A stretch of 64,000 nucleotides of DNA from FACHB-T130 sp042747725 (GTDB taxonomy: Bacteria > Cyanobacteriota > Cyanobacteriia > Cyanobacteriales > FACHB-T130): contig NZ_JBHZGO010000023.1 in NCBI RefSeq assembly GCF_042747725.1, positions 1 to 64,000 of the forward strand, written 5' to 3'. Position 1 is the stretch's first letter. Every line of letters begins with the position of its first letter. Under the pieces are notes generated by a model, which saw only the letters and a program-made list of their open reading frames with translations, was not told the DNA's origin and searched no databases. Of this stretch, positions 32,437-40,520 are shown piece after piece. The position numbers were made by a program, and so were the translations under genes.

Positions 32437-32760
32437 TCAGCCGGGTTGCTGCAATGTTTGAGGAATCTGTTGTTGCAGAAATGGTTTAACTTTAGTGGGT
32501 GGACTTGACCCTCGATAAGCGCCACAATAATACATACTTAGAACCGCTTTGAATGCCCAATGATTCGACGGCACATCTGAGAAAGGATTTGGTAAAGTAT
32601 CGGCTTGGTCTTGGGCACAGGCTTCCAAAACTGGATCTGAAGTCGGTTGCTCTGGAGATGAGGGCGTTGTGGACTCGTGCGGTTCGGGATTCTGCGCTTT
32701 AGCTGGAGCCACGAAGCCAATGGTGGCAAGGAGTATAACTGTTGCGATTTTGAGTTTCAT
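32437..32760 (-). CDS. Small exported protein with a partial SLH-like motif
   Basis: 107 residues. MKLKIATVILLATIGFVAPAKA is a clear Sec signal peptide with cleavage after AKA. The mature protein is Pro/Ser-rich to about residue 60, then LPNFSDVPSNHWAFKAVLSM-like sequence (read NPFSDVPSNHWAFKAVLSMY) resembles the first half of an S-layer homology repeat, and YYCGAYRG adds a Cys. Only one incomplete motif is present, so anchoring to the wall is uncertain. Probably periplasmic, function unknown. Confidence 0.65.
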   Translation of the reverse strand: MKLKIATVILLATIGFVAPAKAQNPEPHESTTPSSPEQPTSDPVLEACAQDQADTLPNPFSDVPSNHWAFKAVLSMYYCGAYRGSSPPTKVKPFLQQQIPQTLQQPG

Positions 32761-32909
32761 AGTCTGCGAGGAACAACTGTACGGGCAGCTTTCTATTAAA
32801 GTTGCCCCTCCTCAAAACTAACAATTACTAGCGTTGCATTGGCTGTTCCAATTTGTAGATAAACCCTGATTTTCCTATTCCATTGACTTTGTGACTAAAA
32901 ACTTTTTGG

Positions 32910-33968
32910 CTACAGCGTTCGGCGCACGAGATCGGCTAAACGTTCGGCACTGTCAGGAACTGCTAGGGTAGCAGCTTTTTGAGCCATTTGTTGTAGCTGT
33001 TCGGGCGACTGCAATAAATTCAATACCTTACTTTCTAGTAACTGAGGCGTCAGTTCTGACTGCCGGAACACCAAACCAGCGCCCGCTGAGTTAAAAATTG
33101 CCGCATTGTAGACTTGATGATCTTCGGCGGCGAAGGGGTAGGGAATGAGAATGGCTGGGGTTTGCGTAACGGCAAGTTCGGTTAATGTCCCAGCGCCAGC
33201 GCGGCTAATTGCCAGGTTCGTCCGTTGCAAGAGTGCCGCCATGTTGTCATAAAACGGCATGGAAAAATACTGAGGATGCTGGAAACTTTGGGCATCAGGG
33301 TCATTATCGCCCGTCAGATGGACAATCCAGGCACCGGCATTCAACCAAGCTGGGGCGCACTCGCGGACTATTTGATTGACGGCAACAGCGCCCTGAGAGC
33401 CACCGACGACCGCAATCAAGGGCACGTCTTCAGGAATCGGCAACTCCAGCTTTTGGGGGGCGCGAAACTGGGCGCGAACCGGGGTGCCAGTGTATGCGGT
33501 TCCGGCGCGGGGTAGGTAATGCGCTCCATATTCAAACCCCAGCGCCACGCTACTACACCACGGACTCAACCAGCGAGTCACTTTGCCGGGGAGGGCGTTG
33601 GATTCGTGCAAAATCACTGCGACTCCAATCGATCGCGCTGCAATAATCGCCGGTGCGGCAATGTAACCGCCAGTGCTGAATACACCCTGAAAATTCTTGT
33701 CTTTGAGTAGCTGGCGTACCTGTCGGATGGAACCCGTCAGTCGCAGCAGAATGCCCAATGTCCCCAGTCCAAACCCTTGTTGAAACCCTTCCACCTCAAT
33801 GGTGTTGAGGGGATATTGAGCTGGAACCAACTGGGTTTCCAGGCGGTTCGGGACACCTAGCCACTCAATTTCATAGTCTGGCAGTTGCTCGGCTAGGGCG
33901 ATCGCGGGAAATAAATGTCCCCCAGTCCCACTCGCCGCAATTAACAATCGTTTCGGTTCATTTGCCAA
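32910..33968 (-). CDS. murG: UDP-GlcNAc:lipid I GlcNAc transferase MurG
   Basis: 352 residues, standard length. GT-B fold: N-terminal glycine loop LIAASGTGGHLFPAIALAEQ and STGGYIAAPAIIAA with HESNALPGK; C-terminal VVGGSQGAVAVNQIV, then SRAGAGTLTELAVTQTPAIL and PFAAEDHQVYNA, the UDP-GlcNAc-binding residues. It makes lipid II by transferring GlcNAc to lipid I on the inner face of the plasma membrane. Other mur/fts genes are not nearby. Confidence 0.97.
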   Translation of the reverse strand: MANEPKRLLIAASGTGGHLFPAIALAEQLPDYEIEWLGVPNRLETQLVPAQYPLNTIEVEGFQQGFGLGTLGILLRLTGSIRQVRQLLKDKNFQGVFSTGGYIAAPAIIAARSIGVAVILHESNALPGKVTRWLSPWCSSVALGFEYGAHYLPRAGTAYTGTPVRAQFRAPQKLELPIPEDVPLIAVVGGSQGAVAVNQIVRECAPAWLNAGAWIVHLTGDNDPDAQSFQHPQYFSMPFYDNMAALLQRTNLAISRAGAGTLTELAVTQTPAILIPYPFAAEDHQVYNAAIFNSAGAGLVFRQSELTPQLLESKVLNLLQSPEQLQQMAQKAATLAVPDSAERLADLVRRTL

Positions 33969-34115
33969 AGTTTCTATCTCCTACTGGCTGTCCTGGCTCG
34001 GATAAGATTAAAAATCAGTTATAAATTAGCCAATAGAGCATCCAGGATTTCTACTCTTTAGCACGTCTGTTGCTCGACACGGTTTCCTTTATCCAATTAT
34101 TCAAACACGTCTGTG

Positions 34116-34943
34116 ATGCGTAACCAGATAACTCCTTCTGCCAGCTTGTTCCAGTCTCTCATCAAGCAAAAGGCGAAAATTTTTGCCTTGATAATTTTTA
34201 CGTCCCTGCTTTATCCAAACACTGTTCGGGCAGCGAGTCCAGAAACAGCACCCGCCGAGCTAAAAAATTCCCTCACGCAAATTGATGCGGCTGCCAATCG
34301 TCAGGATGTCAATGCGGTGATGCAGTTCTATAGCCAGAATTTTACCCATTCTGATGGCTTAAATCGTCAGAGTCTGCAACAGACTTTAACTCAACTCTGG
34401 AAGCGCTACCCAAACCTGAATTATCGTACAGAACTCAAATCTTGGGAAAAGGAAGGCGATGCGCTGGTTGTGGAGACAGTGACTCAGATTACTGGCACCC
34501 AGCAAATGGATGGCAAAAATATGAAGTTTGAGTCCGCCTTGCGATCGCGCCAGCGTTTTCAAGGTCAAAAAATTGTCCAGCAGGAGATTCTGGGAGAGCG
34601 TACTCAGATGACCGCAGGCGTAAAGCCTCCCACGGTGGACATGAAGTTACCGGAGCAGGTTCGCATTGGTCAATCCTATAGCCTTGATGCTATCGTCCAA
34701 GAACCCCTAGGTGACGATTTAATGTTGGGAGCAGCTGTGGAAGAACCCGTGCGGAGCGATCGTTTTGTCAAATCCGCGCCGGTGGATCTGGAGTTACTGT
34801 CATCGGGTGGAATTTTTAAGGTAGGTCGCGCCCCCCTTACAAAAGGTAATTATTGGGTATCAACAGTTTTAATCCGCGAACAAGGTATGACAACAGTCAC
34901 TCAGCGCCTGCGGGTTGTAGAAGGCGCTCGCCCCTCCAAATAG
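34116..34943 (+). CDS. Exported NTF2-like protein
   Basis: 275 residues (ATG 34116; a GTG directly before it is also possible). A signal-type N-terminus with hydrophobic residues 24-42 (AKIFALIIFTSLLYPNTVRA) ends in VRAASPE. Residues 50-165 look like a SnoaL/NTF2-fold domain: AANRQDVNAVMQFYSQNFTHSD, LWKRYPNLNYRTELKSWEK, RSRQRFQGQKIVQQEIL. The C-terminal ~100 residues (VRIGQSYSLDAIVQEPLG) resemble a beta-rich domain of unknown role. Probably periplasmic, function unknown. It is followed by a family-1 element. Confidence 0.7.
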   Translation: MRNQITPSASLFQSLIKQKAKIFALIIFTSLLYPNTVRAASPETAPAELKNSLTQIDAAANRQDVNAVMQFYSQNFTHSDGLNRQSLQQTLTQLWKRYPNLNYRTELKSWEKEGDALVVETVTQITGTQQMDGKNMKFESALRSRQRFQGQKIVQQEILGERTQMTAGVKPPTVDMKLPEQVRIGQSYSLDAIVQEPLGDDLMLGAAVEEPVRSDRFVKSAPVDLELLSSGGIFKVGRAPLTKGNYWVSTVLIREQGMTTVTQRLRVVEGARPSK

Positions 34944-34952
34944 TTTTGAGTT

Positions 34953-35047
34953 CAGGACTTACGCAACTTGCGCGACATAGTAAGGGCAACCACAAGGGGA
35001 TTGAACCGACAAGAACGCTATATAGTATAAGCTTTGCGTAAGTCCTG
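34953..35047 (-). mobile_element. Miniature transposon-like element, family 1, copy D
   Basis: 95 bases in inverted orientation relative to copies A-C, with perfect 14-bp ends. GAGTT is duplicated at 34948-34952 and 35048-35052. It begins 9 bases after the stop codon of the NTF2-like gene. Confidence 0.88.
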
Positions 35048-35056
35048 GAGTTGTAG

Positions 35057-35118
35057 AGACGCGATTAATCGCGTCTGAAGTTTGAGTTTTTAATTAAGAT
35101 TAAAAACTCAAACTTCAG
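35057..35118. terminator. Two adjacent palindromes
   Basis: A perfect 20-bp palindrome (AGACGCGATTAATCGCGTCT, 35057-35076) abuts an 18-bp perfect stem (35075-35092 with 35101-35118). GAGACGCGAAAT-type palindromes of the first kind also occur inside genes at 11715-11745 and 48715-48755. They may terminate the NTF2-like gene. Confidence 0.6.
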
Positions 35119-35122
35119 AATT

Positions 35123-35226
35123 TATAGCAATCTTGTTTGATTTGTCAGAAATATTTTTTACAAATCGCAAAGCACAAGGGAGAAAGAAAAAGAAGAGAAT
35201 TTTACGAATCACTTAGGCTTGCTATA
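35123..35226. repeat. Interspersed palindromic repeat, family 3, copy 2
   Basis: About 104 bases. Its right end, read on the minus strand, is TATAGCAAGCCTAAGTGATT, the same as the left end of the copy at 5257-5361 with a few changes. The left end is TATAGCAATC. It stands just upstream of the SDR gene. Confidence 0.6.
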
Positions 35227-35242
35227 GAATTAATTAAAGCTA

Positions 35243-36013
35243 ATGATTTCTATCAAAGACAAAATCGTTGTAATTACTGGCGCTAGCAGTGGGATTGGCG
35301 CTGCCTGTGCCAAGGTGTTTGCCCAAGCGGGTGCCAAACTGATCTTAGTGGCTCGACGCCAAGAGCGGTTGCAGGAACTAGCAGATGAACTTAGCAAATT
35401 TTCTTGTCAGTTGCATCTGTTATCGCTAGATGTGCGCGATCGCGCTTCTGTTGAATCTGCCTTTTCTTCTCTCTCAAATGCTTGGTCTGATGTGGATATT
35501 TTAATTAACAATGCCGGTCTTAGCCGGGGGTTAAATAAACTCCACGAAGGCAACATTCAAGACTGGGAAGAAATGATCGATACCAATATCAAAGGCTTAC
35601 TTTATTGCACCCGCTATCTAGTGCCAGGAATGGTAAATCGGGGTAAAGGTCATGTGGTGAATCTTGGCTCCATTGCCGGTCATCAAACCTATCCAGGTGG
35701 CAATGTCTACTGTGCTTCTAAAGCCGCCGTGAAATCTCTCAACGAAGGTTTAAAGCAAGACCTTCTAGGAACGCCCGTGCGAGTCACTTCAGTAGATCCT
35801 GGGTTAGTTGAAACAGAATTTAGTCAAGTGCGATTTCATGGAGATAGCGATCGCGCTCAAAAAGTTTACCAAGGTTTAACACCTTTAACGCCAGAAGATA
35901 TTGCCGATGTAATATTTTTCTGCGTCACCAGACCCGCTCACGTTAATATCAGCGAGGTACTTTTAGTACCCACCGATCAAGCCACTGCTACGCTAGTTAA
36001 TCGACGAGTTTAA
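35243..36013 (+). CDS. Short-chain dehydrogenase/reductase (YdfG-like)
   Basis: 256 residues. The NAD(P)-binding motif TGASSGIGAACAKVF lies near residues 13-27, VARRQERLQEL supports NADP preference (Arg after the second strand), INNAG near 90, and the catalytic YCASK block (Y155-type Tyr with Lys four residues on) in GGNVYCASKAAVKSLN. SVDPGLVETEF follows. It is closest to the YdfG class of serine/3-hydroxy acid dehydrogenases, substrate not certain. Converges on a type II NADH dehydrogenase gene with a shared hairpin between them. Confidence 0.9.
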   Translation: MISIKDKIVVITGASSGIGAACAKVFAQAGAKLILVARRQERLQELADELSKFSCQLHLLSLDVRDRASVESAFSSLSNAWSDVDILINNAGLSRGLNKLHEGNIQDWEEMIDTNIKGLLYCTRYLVPGMVNRGKGHVVNLGSIAGHQTYPGGNVYCASKAAVKSLNEGLKQDLLGTPVRVTSVDPGLVETEFSQVRFHGDSDRAQKVYQGLTPLTPEDIADVIFFCVTRPAHVNISEVLLVPTDQATATLVNRRV

Positions 36014-36033
36014 GGTTAATTTGGTCTTTTTAA

Positions 36034-36081
36034 ACGCTCTCGGTTCGCAAAGACTATCTTTCCTCTGCGAACCGAGAGCGT
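36034..36081. terminator. Bidirectional terminator hairpin
   Basis: A perfect 16-bp stem (36034-36049 with 36066-36081) with T/A-rich flanks stands between the convergent SDR and NADH dehydrogenase genes. A partial third copy of the arm (ACCGAGAGC) follows at about 36093. Confidence 0.75.
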
Positions 36082-36118
36082 AAACCTTCGCGTACCGAGA
36101 GCATTTAAACTTTTTCAG

Positions 36119-37480
36119 CTACACTTCCACAGTTTCTTTACTCTTCAGTGGCACGTAATAATCGCCGTTGGCGTCAATTCCTACCTTTCCAATTACCTCG
36201 TCGCCTGTAATCAATCTTGCCCCACGTTTGCGAGTCCAATAGTTCCAACCCCACTGGAGCATCACGATGAGTTTATTATCAAACTCAATTAAGAAGTAAA
36301 TGTGAACAAACACCCAAGTGAGCCAAGCGAACAAACCGGAAAACTTCACATAACCCAAATCTACTACCGCAGCATTCCGCCCGATGACTGCCATACTTCC
36401 TCGGTCAACATACTGGAAGGGTGCCATACTGTAACCGGCAATCCGCTGTTTGATCAGGTTGGCAACATATTCCCCTTCCTGCATCGCCACGGGTGCAACA
36501 CCCGGTAGTGGTTTCTCGTTTTGATGAGAAAAACTTGCCAAGTCGCCCACCACAAAGATATTAGGATGTCCTGATATACTCAAGTCAGACTCGACGATAA
36601 CCCGCCCCACGCGGTCGATTGCAGCGCCGGTGCGTTCTGCCAGAACTTTTCCCATTGGTGAAGCTTTGATTCCAGCCGCCCATAAGGTAGTTCTCGCTGG
36701 AATTTGTTCGATTTTATCGCCTTGTTTTGTGGTGACAATATTATCTGCAATATTCGTCACGAGGGTCTTTGTCTGCACGGTGACGCCTAAGCGCTGGAGA
36801 GAGGCTTCTGCTTTTGCGGATAACTCTGGTGCGTAGGGAGGTAGGATGCGATCCATTCCTTCCAGCAATAAAATTTTGGCTTCAGCGGTGTCAATGTTGC
36901 GGAAATCTCGCTTGAGGGTGCTGTAAGCGAGTTCGGCGATCGCTCCCGCTAATTCTACCCCCGTCGGTCCTCCGCCGATGATCGCAAACGTCAACCAGGC
37001 ACGCCGTTTTTCGGGATTGGTTTCCTTTTCTGCCGCTTCAAACGCCATAAAAATCCGACGCCGCATTTCCAGGGCATCTTCAACTGTTTTCAATCCTGGC
37101 GCTACGGTTGCCCAATGCTCATTGCCAAAGTAAAAATGGCTCACACCTGTGGCAACAATTAACGTGTCGTATATTAGTTCTTCGCCACTAAGGATGACTT
37201 TTCGCTGTTGTGGATCGATATCCTTCACCTCTCCCATCAGCACTTTAGTATTTTTGCTGTCGCTGAGTACCGCACGCAGGGGAGATGAAATATCTGCTGG
37301 GGATAGAGTTCCAGTGGCGACTTGATAAAGGAGTGGCTGAAACAAATGAAAGTTACGTTTATCGACCAGTGTCACATGGACAGGTGCGCCGCTCAATGCC
37401 TTGGCAGCATAAAGTCCGCCAAAGCCGCCACCGACAATCACAACATGGTGAGGAGACTGATTTTCCACTGCTTCTACCAT
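36119..37480 (-). CDS. Type II NADH:quinone dehydrogenase
   Basis: 453 residues. FAD-binding motif VIVGGGFGGLYAAKALSG near residues 14-32 and NAD-binding motif FAIIGGGPTGVELAGAIAEL near 166-185; ATGVSHFYFGNEHW and FVVGDLASF complete the two-dinucleotide-binding-domain signature. The C-terminal ~80 residues are hydrophobic (FAWLTWVFVHIYFLIEFDN), matching the membrane-anchoring segment of NDH-2 enzymes. It oxidises NADH and passes electrons to plastoquinone without proton pumping; cyanobacterial Ndb proteins may act as redox sensors. Confidence 0.9.
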   Translation of the reverse strand: MVEAVENQSPHHVVIVGGGFGGLYAAKALSGAPVHVTLVDKRNFHLFQPLLYQVATGTLSPADISSPLRAVLSDSKNTKVLMGEVKDIDPQQRKVILSGEELIYDTLIVATGVSHFYFGNEHWATVAPGLKTVEDALEMRRRIFMAFEAAEKETNPEKRRAWLTFAIIGGGPTGVELAGAIAELAYSTLKRDFRNIDTAEAKILLLEGMDRILPPYAPELSAKAEASLQRLGVTVQTKTLVTNIADNIVTTKQGDKIEQIPARTTLWAAGIKASPMGKVLAERTGAAIDRVGRVIVESDLSISGHPNIFVVGDLASFSHQNEKPLPGVAPVAMQEGEYVANLIKQRIAGYSMAPFQYVDRGSMAVIGRNAAVVDLGYVKFSGLFAWLTWVFVHIYFLIEFDNKLIVMLQWGWNYWTRKRGARLITGDEVIGKVGIDANGDYYVPLKSKETVEV

Positions 37481-37811
37481 AAAATTGACATCCTTTGTTT
37501 TATGTTGCCCGTGGCTACCGTTGAACTAACATTTCTTTACCAACTGGCGATGCTTTCGTTACAGATGTTCATATTAGCTTAGTGTGCCAGGGTCGAAATA
37601 GGCGTAGCGACGGCTACAGGTAGATTGTTGTGCGAGGATAAGTCTGCCGTAAAAGGTATTCAGCACAGGCTTAAGCCAATGCTTGGGAATGGCGAGATCG
37701 CATTAAGAATCAAAAAAGACGCGATCGCCCTTTTGCCTTGCCACTCTAAACTCGAATATTCACATTGTCTAAATTACCGATTCATTGCTTCCAGAGCGTT
37801 TTCCAAAATTT

Positions 37812-37902
37812 CAGGACTTACGCAACATCACCACATAGTAAGGGCACCCACAAGGGGATTGCCCGTACAAACGCTATATGTATAAGCTTTGCGTAAGTCC
37901 TG
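37812..37902 (-). mobile_element. Miniature transposon-like element, family 1, copy E
   Basis: 91 bases, same orientation as copy D, with perfect ends. The flanks are AATTT on the left and ATTTT on the right, so a target duplication cannot be proven. The rest of the 560-base gap between the NADH dehydrogenase and the next gene shows no gene. Confidence 0.82.
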
Positions 37903-38043
37903 ATTTTTCCCACATCAATTTTTATCAGTTTATGAAAGGATTTAGTCAGCCTTTTGATCGAACGCTCTATGCTTTTTGAGGCAGAACATTTTTGGTGTTA
38001 GATGCGATACAAGGATTACAGTGGAGGTGGAGGTGTAAGTTCA

Positions 38044-38682
38044 ATGTTTGCAGTTGTCACGCCAGAGAAAATCCAGTTACCCCCAGGAGCAATAGTGCGC
38101 CTACTTGCCAGTTGGCAAGACTATCAAGCACTAACTCAGCAACTAGGCGATCGCTCGATTCCTCGTATCAAGTATCGACCCGGAGAGATATTGTTAATGT
38201 CACCGCTACCCCGACACGGACGAGAAGCAAATGTGATTGCTGATGTGGTCAAAGTTTTATTGGATCACTTGGGGCGAGACTATGAGGCTTTTACCCCGAT
38301 TACGATGGAACTGCCAGAGATTAGCGGCATTGAACCAGACTACTGCTTTTATATCGATAACTGGGCAGCAGTTGCAAGGAAAGATCGCATTAATTGGGGT
38401 GTCGAGCCATCACCCGATTTAGTAATAGAGATAGACGTAACCAGCTATACGGATGTAAACGACTACCTGCCTTATCGAGTACCGGAAGTTTGGTTATATA
38501 AAAAGAACCAACTTAAGATTTACCAATTGCAGAGCGATCGCTACACAGTTGTAACCAGCAGCCGCTATTTCCCCAATCTTAATGTTTCAGGACTGATCGC
38601 GGAGTGTTTCCGAATTGCCTACGAGCGCAATACTAGCGTTGCGATTCGGGAGTTACGACAAAAATTAGCAAGCGAGAATTAA
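38044..38682 (+). CDS. Uma2 family endonuclease-like protein
   Basis: 212 residues from ATG 38044, preceded by GGAGGTG; an ATG 14 codons upstream is less likely. The Uma2 core has PRHGREANVIADVVKVLLDHL, ELPEISGIEPDYCFYIDNW and PDLVIEIDVTSYTDVNDYLPYRVPEVWLYKKNQL, giving the D-ExK-type PD-(D/E)xK arrangement. It ends without the long coiled coil of the copy at 21222. Adjacent to DUF29 and a toxin-antitoxin pair. Confidence 0.88.
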   Translation: MFAVVTPEKIQLPPGAIVRLLASWQDYQALTQQLGDRSIPRIKYRPGEILLMSPLPRHGREANVIADVVKVLLDHLGRDYEAFTPITMELPEISGIEPDYCFYIDNWAAVARKDRINWGVEPSPDLVIEIDVTSYTDVNDYLPYRVPEVWLYKKNQLKIYQLQSDRYTVVTSSRYFPNLNVSGLIAECFRIAYERNTSVAIRELRQKLASEN

Positions 38683-38777
38683 ATTAATTTCGCCTTTAGC
38701 GCGATCGCTTGTCGGGACTAAAAGAACCGTTCGATTTTCTAAAATTAGGATAACTATTTCTAGGTTGCGATCGCACG

Positions 38778-39275
38778 ATGCAAACACCCGAAACTGAACA
38801 GACAGCGGGAAATCTGATGCAAAACCTTTATGAAACTGACTTCTACGCTTGGACTCAGGAACAAGCACTCCTCCTCCAACAGCAGCAGTGGAGCCAACTT
38901 GATCTGCCCAATTTAATCGATGAAATTGAATCATTGGGAAAACAAGAACGTGCAGAACTACGGAATCGTCTGAGTGTATTATTTGGGCATTTGTTGAAGT
39001 GGGAATATCAACAAGAACGACGCAGTCGTAGTTGGTTAGCAACGATTCGAGTACAACGGCGGGAGAGCTTAAAGTTGCTCAGAGATAACCCTAGTCTGAA
39101 GCCTTATCGTGATGAGGCTCTACAGGAAGCTTATGAGAACGGCAGGGATTTAGCATCGGGAGAAGCCAACCTGCCCTTTTCAACCTTTCCCCAAGAATGT
39201 CCTTATACGTTGGAGGAAACTTTAAGCGAAGTCTTCTATCCAGGTGAACCTGCGACAGATAAAATAATGGAATGA
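38778..39275 (+). CDS. DUF29 domain protein
   Basis: 165 residues. A textbook DUF29 sequence: YETDFYAWTQEQALLLQQQ, LPNLIDEIESLGKQERAEL, RNRLSVLFGHLLKWEYQ, RSRSWLATIRVQRRESLKLL, DNPSLKPYRDEALQEAYENG. All-helical, cytosolic, no known activity. It follows the Uma2 gene by 95 bases on the same strand in an accessory patch. Confidence 0.9.
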   Translation: MQTPETEQTAGNLMQNLYETDFYAWTQEQALLLQQQQWSQLDLPNLIDEIESLGKQERAELRNRLSVLFGHLLKWEYQQERRSRSWLATIRVQRRESLKLLRDNPSLKPYRDEALQEAYENGRDLASGEANLPFSTFPQECPYTLEETLSEVFYPGEPATDKIME

Positions 39276-39532
39276 TGGGGAGAAAAAGAGTGCGGTAGCG
39301 CCTCAGCGCTTCACTCTCCTGAAATATTCACAGTCAAGCAAGCGATCGCTTGCTTAATGGCTAACAAATAAAAAATGTTAGTGCGATCGCTCCTTCACTG
39401 TCGTCAAAACCAACTTACTACTGCTGTTACTTAATTAGTAATATTTGATGAAATTGGGTGAAGTTGTAAAAAGAGCGATCGCTACCTTGATACTTTAGCA
39501 AAGCTACTATGGAAATACTTGGAGGCACCGGA

Positions 39533-39757
39533 ATGCAAGTCTTAACACTTACTGGCACAATTAACCCAGACGGACATCTACACCTAGATGTACCGACTCA
39601 ACTGCCAGCAGGAAAGGTAGAGCTAGTTTTGGTCATTAACCCGACATCTCCAGAAAAGGCAAGTAGTCGAAAATATGATTTTTCTGATCTATCAGGCAAA
39701 TTAACCTTGTCGGGCGATCCAGTCGCTATTGAGAAAGAAATGCGAAATGCGTGGTGA
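39533..39757 (+). CDS. VapB-like antitoxin
   Basis: 74 residues from ATG 39533, chosen because GGAGG lies 8 bases upstream; an ATG at 39509 is also open. A beta-rich first half (MQVLTLTGTINPDGHLHLDV, VELVLVIN) is followed by a short helical tail (DPVAIEKEMRNAW). The gene overlaps the downstream PIN toxin by 11 bases, the classic toxin-antitoxin arrangement. The DNA-binding fold is not one I can name. Confidence 0.72.
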   Translation: MQVLTLTGTINPDGHLHLDVPTQLPAGKVELVLVINPTSPEKASSRKYDFSDLSGKLTLSGDPVAIEKEMRNAW

Positions 39758-40127
39758 GCGTTACCTACTAGATACAAATGCTATCATCGCTCTACTTCAA
39801 GGGAATGAGCAGTTAACGCAACTCCTGCAAGATGCTGAATGGGTTGGTATTTCAATTATCAGTCAGATTGAGTTCTTAGCTTTTGCCGGGTTGACTGAGG
39901 CACATAGACAAGTATTCAATGAATTTTTGCACCGCGTTGAAGTTGTATGGATAGAATCAAGTCAATCATCTTTGATTGATTTGACAATTCAACTGAGACA
40001 ACAGTATCGTCTTCGACTTCCCGACGCACTTATTGCCGCTACTTCAATTGAATCTGGAGCGAGTTTAGTCACAGCAGATACTCAGTTACAGAACGTCCCT
40101 GATTTAGATACTGTCGGTTTTGTATAA
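39747..40127 (+). CDS. PIN domain ribonuclease, VapC-like toxin
   Basis: 126 residues from ATG 39747. The PIN acidic residues are in place: LLDTNAIIALL (Asp), SQIEFLAFAGL (Glu), LPDALIAATSI (Asp) and LVTADTQL (Asp). PIN toxins cut tRNA or other RNA and are held inactive by the antitoxin encoded just upstream. The 11-base overlap suggests translational coupling. Confidence 0.88.
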   Translation: MRGERYLLDTNAIIALLQGNEQLTQLLQDAEWVGISIISQIEFLAFAGLTEAHRQVFNEFLHRVEVVWIESSQSSLIDLTIQLRQQYRLRLPDALIAATSIESGASLVTADTQLQNVPDLDTVGFV

Positions 40128-40149
40128 ACGCGATCGCGCTTATTTTAAT

Positions 40150-40262
40150 TTACCGGCAACTCGCCAAAGCGTTCCGATACTTAGCTAACAAAGACTCCAT
40201 CTCTGCTACCCGTTACCGTTCCCGCTCAACCTGTTGCTGCAACCGCGAAATCACCTCTTCTT
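40150..40262 (-). pseudogene. Remnant of the coiled-coil tail of a Uma2-type gene
   Basis: On the minus strand the frame reads EVISRLQQQVERER, a TAA stop, then RVAEMESLLAKYRNALASCR and a final stop. This is the typical C-terminal coiled coil of cyanobacterial Uma2 proteins with an in-frame stop. Nothing of the nuclease domain remains upstream. Confidence 0.6.
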
Positions 40263-40520
40263 GAAAATCCCCAAGCGCTTCGCTTTATCTCTAACGCACT
40301 ACCCACGATAGATGCCTCACAATAATTAACCAACGCAACCTAAAGTCAGCCGGTTTTGTCCCGGCAAGTCTGATAATTTAATTAGGTTAAAAGAAGATAA
40401 GATGCCTTGCCGTGTCAGCCTATCGCACCTTTGGTGTGCTTACGCGCGTAGGCAGGCTTGGTTTGTGTAGCCTCAGGCTTTAGCCTGTGGGTATATCTAG
40501 GCAGGATTGGTGAGATAATT
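40263..40520 (+). promoter_or_regulatory. Leader region of the aspartokinase gene
   Basis: About 260 bases with two small palindromic clusters (around 40395-40460 and CTCAGGCTTTAGCCTGTGGG at 40471-40491). They could be dispersed repeats or leader hairpins. I see no recognisable lysine riboswitch. Confidence 0.4.

Noticed and set aside
32437..32760. Full S-layer homology protein
   Set aside because: Only one incomplete motif is present; SLH proteins normally have three full repeats, so only a partial resemblance is reported.
37807..37907. Target duplication at family-1 copy E
   Set aside because: AATTT and ATTTT differ at one position and both are simple AT runs, so no duplication is claimed.
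38665..39042. Minus-strand frame over the DUF29 gene
   Set aside because: It is the complement of a clear DUF29 sequence and has no independent support.
40263..40520. Lysine riboswitch before lysC
   Set aside because: The small palindromes do not show the conserved five-way junction sequence elements of that riboswitch.
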